Shown: piece by piece, positions 57,923-64,000 of the stretch | Layout: every line of letters begins with the position of its first letter | How positions within the stretch are numbered: the first letter of the stretch is position 1 | Assembly (NCBI GenBank): GCA_013350335.1 | Contig: CM023535.1 | Location: 24,025,746-24,089,745, forward strand | Length of the DNA stretch: 64,000 nt | DNA from: Chimonanthus salicifolius | Taxonomy: Eukaryota > Streptophyta > Magnoliopsida > Laurales > Calycanthaceae | Reading direction: 5' to 3' | Program-made: the position numbers and the translations under genes | The notes under the pieces: model-generated | The model's input: the letters and a program-made list of their open reading frames with translations, nothing else | The model's database searches: none | What the model was told of the DNA's origin: nothing

Positions 57923-59498
57923 TGATGTGAAATTTTAAATTACTCGCAAGCGTACGAACCGATTTATAGTATAGAGCATGAGTGCGAGGTCGTACCCAAG
58001 GGAAATCTACAAAATATATGTACGAAATAAAAAAATCGCACTATTTAAAAATGATGTGATTTAAGGAAATAATTTTCTAAAACATTTAGTTATAATCTTA
58101 ATTTAAAACAATGAATAGTTTTGATAAATTTTTGAGAAAAAGAAAAATAAATCAAAAAATAAGTTTTTTACATAATCTACAATGGAATCGGGTCAAGCAT
58201 TCGAAGTACCATGTTATCCGATTTAAAAACAAAAACATAGCTTAGACTATGAAATATTCTGGAATTATTAAACATAATTCAAGTTTCTTATTTAATAAAA
58301 TTCTAATTAAAATAATAATTAAATCGGGATATTTCAAATGAAGCCTTAGGCTTGAGCGGGTTTTAAACTTGTGTTTCCCCAATTCTAAAACAACCGTTCT
58401 TGATAAGAACCTTAGACTGGAGAGACGGCAAGTCCCACTGATCCTAAAAGGGGTTCCACTTTTCATTGAAAAATCCTCAAATTAATTTGTTTCATGAAGT
58501 TCTTAAAAAGAATTAAAATTAAATTGAAAACCATCATTATTTAATATTTAACAATTGGGAATATCATACATCTAAACAAACCGCCATGAATTTTATTTAA
58601 AAATTCAGAAATGAATTACAATTCTCTTTTGGATTTGACATAAAGATAAAAATAAAAATAAAATAACTTACAAGAAAATTATTTATTTTTCTCCTGTCTT
58701 TTGTCGTCCAACTTCAGCCTTCAATGTCTTGCCCGGTTCAATCTTCAATGGACCCAAAGCCATCAATTTATAGGAGTGAGAAGAGATGAGATAAGGGACC
58801 CTTCAAATTCAACCAAGGGATCCATTCAAATTCAAAATTTCTCTCTGTGGAGATCGGTTAACTCCTTTATCTCCTTATCTCTGTTCCTCCTTATCCCTCT
58901 CTTTTTTATCTTTCTTACATCTCCTTCGGTTCAAACTCTTTTATCTTTATCCCTGTCTTTTATTCAAATCCATTATCTTTTATCCAAATCCACTGTCTTT
59001 TTCAAACGCCGAATTTTGCAGATAAGACATCATCATTCAAAAGAAATTCACTGGTCCCGCTTGATCTCTTGGACTTGGATCCTATACTTGGACTTTTATC
59101 TAGCCCGGAATATCGGTGGACTTTGGCTCGTTGACTTCCAATTGCAGACTTTGTCTTCAGGCTTTAGATTTGAACAGTGGGTCTATTTGTGTGTTTATAA
59201 ATTTCTACCACCTTTACAATGTAACAGTCTAAAAAATATTATTATAATTCAAACTCTAATATCCGGATTTGAATTATAATAATTTACAATAATTCCAAAT
59301 CAAATTAGGTGGTAACAATTATAAACTTTCCAAAAATAAGACTATGACCCACTTTTCTCCATTTTAATTCATTTTTCTTTTATTCTCACAAATACACTGC
59401 AAAACTTAAAAACTCTATTAAACGCATCTAATATTCACAAATCAGAGGCTAACTAATCCAAAATTAAAGGGTAAAATGGTAATTTTCAGTGCTCAACA
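57923..59498 (-). mobile_element. Athila-type solo LTR inside the LTR of element A
   Basis: 1576 bp, plus-strand ends TGATGTGAAATT and GCTCAACA, flanked by a perfect 5-bp target duplication, AGACC (57918-57922 and 59499-59503). The left part (TTTTAAATTACTCGCAAGCG, TGCGAGGTCG) and the segment around 58335-58450 match the LTRs of the Athila-related elements in minus orientation. Open frames inside (for example 58701-59279) show no protein family. Confidence 0.88.
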
Positions 59499-60160
59499 AG
59501 ACCTATGTGGTAGGCACATTTATGTACAGGTGATGGGTGGGACTCATTGCATATTTGTCATCATTGCATGGCATGGATTTATATGGTTTTGATATCACTA
59601 TGTTATATGATATGTTTTGTACTAACCATGTGTTAGCCGTAACTGGAATACCTACTGGGTGCGTTGTACTAATGCCCTACTTCTACCCTATAGTTGGTGA
59701 TACAGGTAATCAGGGAAACAATGAACCTAAGGCGGACCAGGCATAGGAGCTTGGAAGATCTAGTTTATATGCTTTGAATAAATTACTCATGAACTTGTAT
59801 TTGAGTATTCGGATTTTGGAATGTAATAACTTAGATGGTTGAATGTTTTGGTTTGATGATTATGACGTACTTTGCTATCTGAATGGATTAGAACTTGGTT
59901 CTAATATGTTTCCGTATTTTGATGATTATGATTCCGCAGTTTTATGATTTTATTCCGCAAGTCGGTATTGCTATGTGTGAACCATTTTATTGGACTGAGT
60001 CCATACACACATAGGGTTGGCCAGTTAAGGGTCGAACTTTGGAAGTTCGGACTTATCTCGCATCGTGACGTCCCGCGCTCTATCACTCTACTCTGTTACA
60101 AAAAAAAATTATACACTGAATTTACGGGAAAAAACGAGTGAAAAAGGGCGGGGCGTTACA

Positions 60161-62022
60161 GGCCTCGAGGTCACTCAGTGCCCGACAAATATAGCGTCGG
60201 CCTGTAAGTGAAGTCACTCAGTACCCGACAAATAGAGTCGGCCTGGAAGTGAATAGAATAGTATATGCACTATATTAATAAGAGAAGAGGATTGGTACAA
60301 TTTTAATTTATTAAAGGCATAAACGTCATGCATCAATAATCAAACAAGATTTCACATTAAAAAACTGGGTCCCTTGGAACCAGGTACTGTGGCTTCGGAT
60401 CATCCGAACCACTGCCTAAGCTAGTCACAGACTTCGGATCTTGGGTCTGGCTTCGGATCATCCGAAGATCAGGTCTCGGATTGTCCGAAGGTCTTTCCGA
60501 ACAAAAAAAAAAAAAAGGTCTCAATGGGTCTGTGTGTCTCGGATCATGCCAAGTGAAGCTCAGATCGTCCGAGTGGGGTTCGGTCCTTTCGAACAGGGCT
60601 CGGAACATCTGGAGCTGAAAGGCTTGCCTCGGACGCTTCGGAGCTTCGGGCTGAAGCTCGGAACGTCCGAAGGGCTAACTTCGGATCGTCCAAAGGGTGC
60701 TACCCTCAGACCGTCTGAGAGTCGTCTTCCTCTACTATCTGCAACAGCAGACAGTGACACCGAAACAAGGAGTGAAGTACGAATCCAAAAACAGTGGGTT
60801 TCCTGTATTCGATTTTCATATCCAACCGGTTAGATAGACTCTTTAGTGAGTCCTTTTTCCATAGGGAGTGGCTTGGAGCTTTAATACTAAATAGGCCATT
60901 AGATTTTAACACCAAAACCACACTGGTAAAAGAAATCCCATAATTTTTCTTAAACTTCAAAACCATTTTACTCACTCAAAACTTGGCCAAATTTGGTTTT
61001 TCTTGATTCTAAACTGACTGAAATTTAAAGAGAAACACAGTGGTTACCTCCACTTGAGTTCCTAGGCTGAAAATTCGACTTTTGAAAAATCTTTCCTTCC
61101 AAGGTTACGGTGAAGAACGCTTTGGAAAAACAGGGGAAAAGAGGGTGAAAGGTCGCTGGATTTCACAGAGCAGCTGAGAGGGAGAGATAAAAAATTTTCT
61201 GGGAGTTTACTCAGCTGAAAAGAGGGTAGTTTTATAGAAGGCATTGATCAATGGGTGGTGGCCATCGGGCCACTGCATGCGATTGCAGCCAACGTCCCCA
61301 ACAGTAACCGCACTGTTTGGGTGTTTGTTACTGATAAGTCCCTCCAGACTTTCAGTTTTGCAAAAAGGCCCCTATTTGATTAAAAACTTGATTTTTAACT
61401 AAAAACATGATTTTAAAAGCTTAAGAATTTTAATCCAACCTGACAAATAAGTTGGGTTTTAAAAACTCTAATCACCATAAAAATTTAGAGATTTAAAACT
61501 AACCAAAAACCATAGATTTAAATAAAAATCACAATTTAACACTATTTACGTAATTTAACTTGTGTTAAATAAAATGATTTAAAATCCTCATTTTTTGGGG
61601 TTTAAAAGAATAAACTAGACCATACTAAAATGATCTAACATAATATACTTGTTTCAAAAATTATCTCATTCCCAAAACCATTTAAAAATATTTATTTCTC
61701 TCTTTCGGGGTTTTGACGGGCGGTTTTAAATACTATTTTCTGAAAATAAAATTATTTTAAAATCAGAAATAGAATCCTTGACTAATGAGAATAATATCAT
61801 CCAATAATAATCACATAATAACACAATTAATAAAATAATAATAATAAGTGGTAAATTGCCATTTTGCCCCTCCAGCTGGACGAACTGGATCACTGAGTTT
61901 TCGAGCTCAGATTGGGCCACATGTGGGCTTTTCACAAAGCCCTAACAGTAATCTTCGAGATTAACCGGTCTAAGGAAGATTTATTAAGCTAAACTACGCC
62001 TAATTTAGGTCAGTGTATTACA
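60161..62022 (-). repeat. Right LTR copy of element B, 5'-interrupted by element A
   Basis: 60161-61347 is the second copy of 51503-52723. 61348-62022 is the remaining LTR start region, ending GTATTACA next to the target duplication CTCGA. The palindrome cluster recurs at 60385-60725. Confidence 0.82.
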
Positions 62023-62027
62023 CTCGA

Positions 62028-62690
62028 GAACTAGTCGTTTGAGCTTAGTTTTCTTCTCTATATAAACTCTGGGTTTTTGAGCTAATTGTTGCATCTGATA
62101 ATCCCAAGTTTATATTTAAGTATTCCTTCAATCTCTAGGCCAAACATACATGAAAATCTAACCATCTTTGCTTAAGAGATTGAGAGAGAAAAATCATCTA
62201 GGATCCATTGTAGAATTCTACACCATTTCCATAGCTTGTGATTGCACTCACATCGGTAAACATCAAGTACTGAAGATCAAAGCGAGGAGATTTTGAGGAG
62301 AAGCACATCATCTGACATGTGCAAGGTTACAAAGCAACTGCTTTTTTTTGTTTATTACACTTTTTATCATTGTAAGGTGGAGTAGAGAAAGATGCTTGAA
62401 CCACCATAAAAATAGAAGTTAAGGAGTAGAAAAAGGTGATCAAACCTTTCAAAACTAAGTTGTATTGTTTGAGTGTGACTCCCATACATATCCCAAGAGT
62501 GGGTGAGTCCAACAGTGGATGTAAGTTTGTTAAAATCGAACCACTGTATAACGTGTTGCACGTGTGGTTAATTGATTGCTGGTTTGATTTATCATTTGCA
62601 CACCAGTTTATTCTGTTATTGATTAATTAATTTTTTAAAAGACAATAAAAATTGAAAAGATCCTATTCACCTTCCTCTAGGATCTGATAT
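62028..62690 (+). other. LTR-like DNA resuming after insertion B
   Basis: Joined to 50810 it would read through the CTCGA target. A TATA-like CTATATAAA lies at 62057-62065. Near 62640-62690 the words ATCCTATTCACC and CCTCTAGGATCTGATATT resemble the 3' end of SIRE-type copia LTRs. Element borders are not certain. Confidence 0.4.
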
Positions 62691-63570
62691 TGTTCTCACT
62701 CAAATTTTCAAAAATGATGCAGCAAATTACCACCACGAGGCTCAAAATCATAATGTAGCCCCCAATAAGAAAGCATCAAATTACCGCGAAGATGCTCAAA
62801 ATCATCATGTAGTCCCATAAGAAACTGGAGTAGGCATTACATCTCTAACAAGTTCCAAGTAAACATCCATAAAAGTCGACTCTTTAAGATCCATAAGAGC
62901 AAGTTGAACCCCAATATTTGACATAATAGTATATTACTCTGTATACTCTTGTCTCCTTTTCAAGTTAAGTATATTTCATTTTCTAGTAAATAGCTTTTGA
63001 CGAAGTTAAATTGTACATAAAAGCTAGCCACATAATCTCATAGTGTCTTTGCAATGTCTAAACATACAAACTGAAATCAATGGAGAATTAAACAACATTA
63101 TTAAGCTAAGTAATAATCTTGCCATTGACGTTATATGGATACTAATCATACAACTAAGCATAAATCTTAAAATTAAAAGACTTGAATTAGACTTCTCTCA
63201 AATTTACTTCGAGAGACTTGCACGTGTCAGTTTTCCTAATTCAACTCAGTGGTGCGTTGCAAACGGTTTCTTGGAAATAATGGAACGATAGTTGTATTTA
63301 CGCGTGCTAATGGGAAATCAATATCTCGAGAGAAAATGCGAGAACATGGAGAGATGAGAAATTGGGGATAATAATTCTGACCTTGATGTGAACCCGACCG
63401 AAACCGAATTAAGCGGAGATGCGAGAATTTATTGCAATGATTGACTTGCGTTATTAAACTAATACCTTCCCAGTTACCCATATTAACTATTTTAATCTCT
63501 TTCTTCTACTTTGACTTTTTACAATTACCGCAGGAACATTTTCAATCTCTCTTTATTTTCACTTTTAACT

Positions 63571-63622
<52 letters not shown>

Positions 63623-64000
63623 ATGATTGACAGAGATGATAAACTCAATCGATTTTCCACCGTGGTAAAAACACTGATAATTAGTGTGCGTGATCTTTAA
63701 GCATTTTTATTTAAAAATATTAATTTTATGACTTTAAATCAAATACATATTTATCATTTTTCTATTTTATTTTTAACAAGTCTATTAAAAAAAATTATAT
63801 TTGAATATGGTCTTCACTTAAAACCCATTAAATCAAATCAGCAAATCATATTTTAATAACTCAAAAAATATAGAACAAAAGTTTTTTTTTTTTAATTTAC
63901 GTATGGAAAATCGTAGGATACTCAGCGTAAAACTTCCACAGGTAAGCCCACTACTCCTAAAACACACCAAGGTTAGGGCAGGGAGACTCAAAATCGCAAC
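62691..64000. other. Intergenic DNA to window end
   Basis: No gene recognised apart from the CT microsatellite. Two similar short stretches near 62715 and 62775 (AAATTACC.C, GATGCTCAAAATCAT) form a small tandem repeat. Confidence 0.4.
63576..63620 (+). repeat. CT microsatellite
   Basis: An uninterrupted run of about 22 CT units. Confidence 0.95.

Larger units (their letters stand above)
54759..60160 (+). repeat. 3' LTR of element A, interrupted by a solo LTR
   Basis: Starts TGTAACACCTCGGG and ends GGGCGGGGCGTTACA (TGTAAC/GTTACA inverted ends). It is followed by GGCCT, the beginning of the B sequence at the matching site 51503. Without the 1581 inserted bases (solo LTR plus one target copy) it is about 3.8 kb, long as in Tekay/Del elements. 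It carries eight hairpin motifs (55769-57355), a GGAAA/TTCC palindrome field and the shared module at 55328-55420. The matching 5' LTR is absent. Confidence 0.85.
50811..62022 (-). mobile_element. Chromovirus insertion B (minus strand) holding nested elements
   Basis: The left end TGTCACGCCCCGACCC and right end GTGTATTACA are bordered by the same 5-bp word, CTCGA (50806-50810 and 62023-62027), so everything between entered as, or into, one LTR insertion. The minus-strand LTR starts TGTAATACAC and ends CGGGGCGTGACA. The left LTR copy is 50811-52723; the right copy keeps only its inner/start part, 60161-62022. Aligning them gives a full LTR of about 2.56 kb. The interior of B is gone. Between the LTR pieces lie an inverted LTR segment and element A. 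Confidence 0.8.

Noticed and set aside
58701..59279. 192-codon frame
   Set aside because: It lies inside the solo LTR, is hydrophobic/Ser-rich by composition and shows no known domain.

Overview
The window looks like gene-poor, AT-rich nuclear DNA of a flowering plant. I found no intact host gene, no tRNA or rRNA gene and no CRISPR. Almost everything recognisable is a transposable element: plant-type Ty3/gypsy elements (Athila-like with tRNA-Asp primer sites, and Tekay/Del-like chromoviruses), Ty1/copia elements, TRIM-type miniature LTR elements, Stowaway-like MITEs, SINE-like insertions and a large foldback element. The species cannot be determined from the sequence.

Layout. 12-8739: Athila-like LTR element that keeps gag and protease but has lost reverse transcriptase, RNase H and integrase. 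8748-12657: remnants of a copia-type gag and of a second ORF resembling the putative plant transposon protein domain, split by a complete TRIM (10607-11270, TSD AAAAC). 12658-18672: very decayed minus-strand chromovirus with a 95-bp tandem repeat. 19557-26080: complete minus-strand Athila-related element with no coding sequence and a TSD of ATGAG. 28913-33836: complete minus-strand copia element (TSD GTTTT) with three damaged catalytic sites and a piece of a leucine-rich-repeat receptor gene where gag should be. 34026-47400: sparse intergenic DNA with TRIM LTRs (one with TSD ATGAA), SINE-like pieces and MITEs. 47534-48703: foldback element made of nested palindromes (8-bp TSD). 49487-62690: a multi-layer nest. 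A copia-like LTR and leader is interrupted by a chromovirus B insertion (TSD CTCGA at 50806-50810 and 62023-62027). B is interrupted by a Tekay-like element A, whose long 3' LTR is itself interrupted by an Athila-type solo LTR (TSD AGACC). 62691-64000: intergenic, ending in a CT microsatellite.

How the parts relate. The two Athila-like elements and the solo LTR in the nest share LTR end sequences. The first two also share a tRNA-Asp primer site, a short exon-like leader segment flanked by splice consensus, and 3' untranslated sequence. They look like steps of coding loss in one family, which would depend on an autonomous partner elsewhere. The most unusual structures are: eight copies of a short hairpin inside the LTR of element A; a separate cluster of a different palindromic motif inside the LTR of element B; an inverted LTR segment joined at a microhomology; the nested-palindrome foldback element; the LRR capture; and a ~90-bp module shared by LTRs of two different gypsy lineages. 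All calls come from reading by eye; no database search or alignment program was used.
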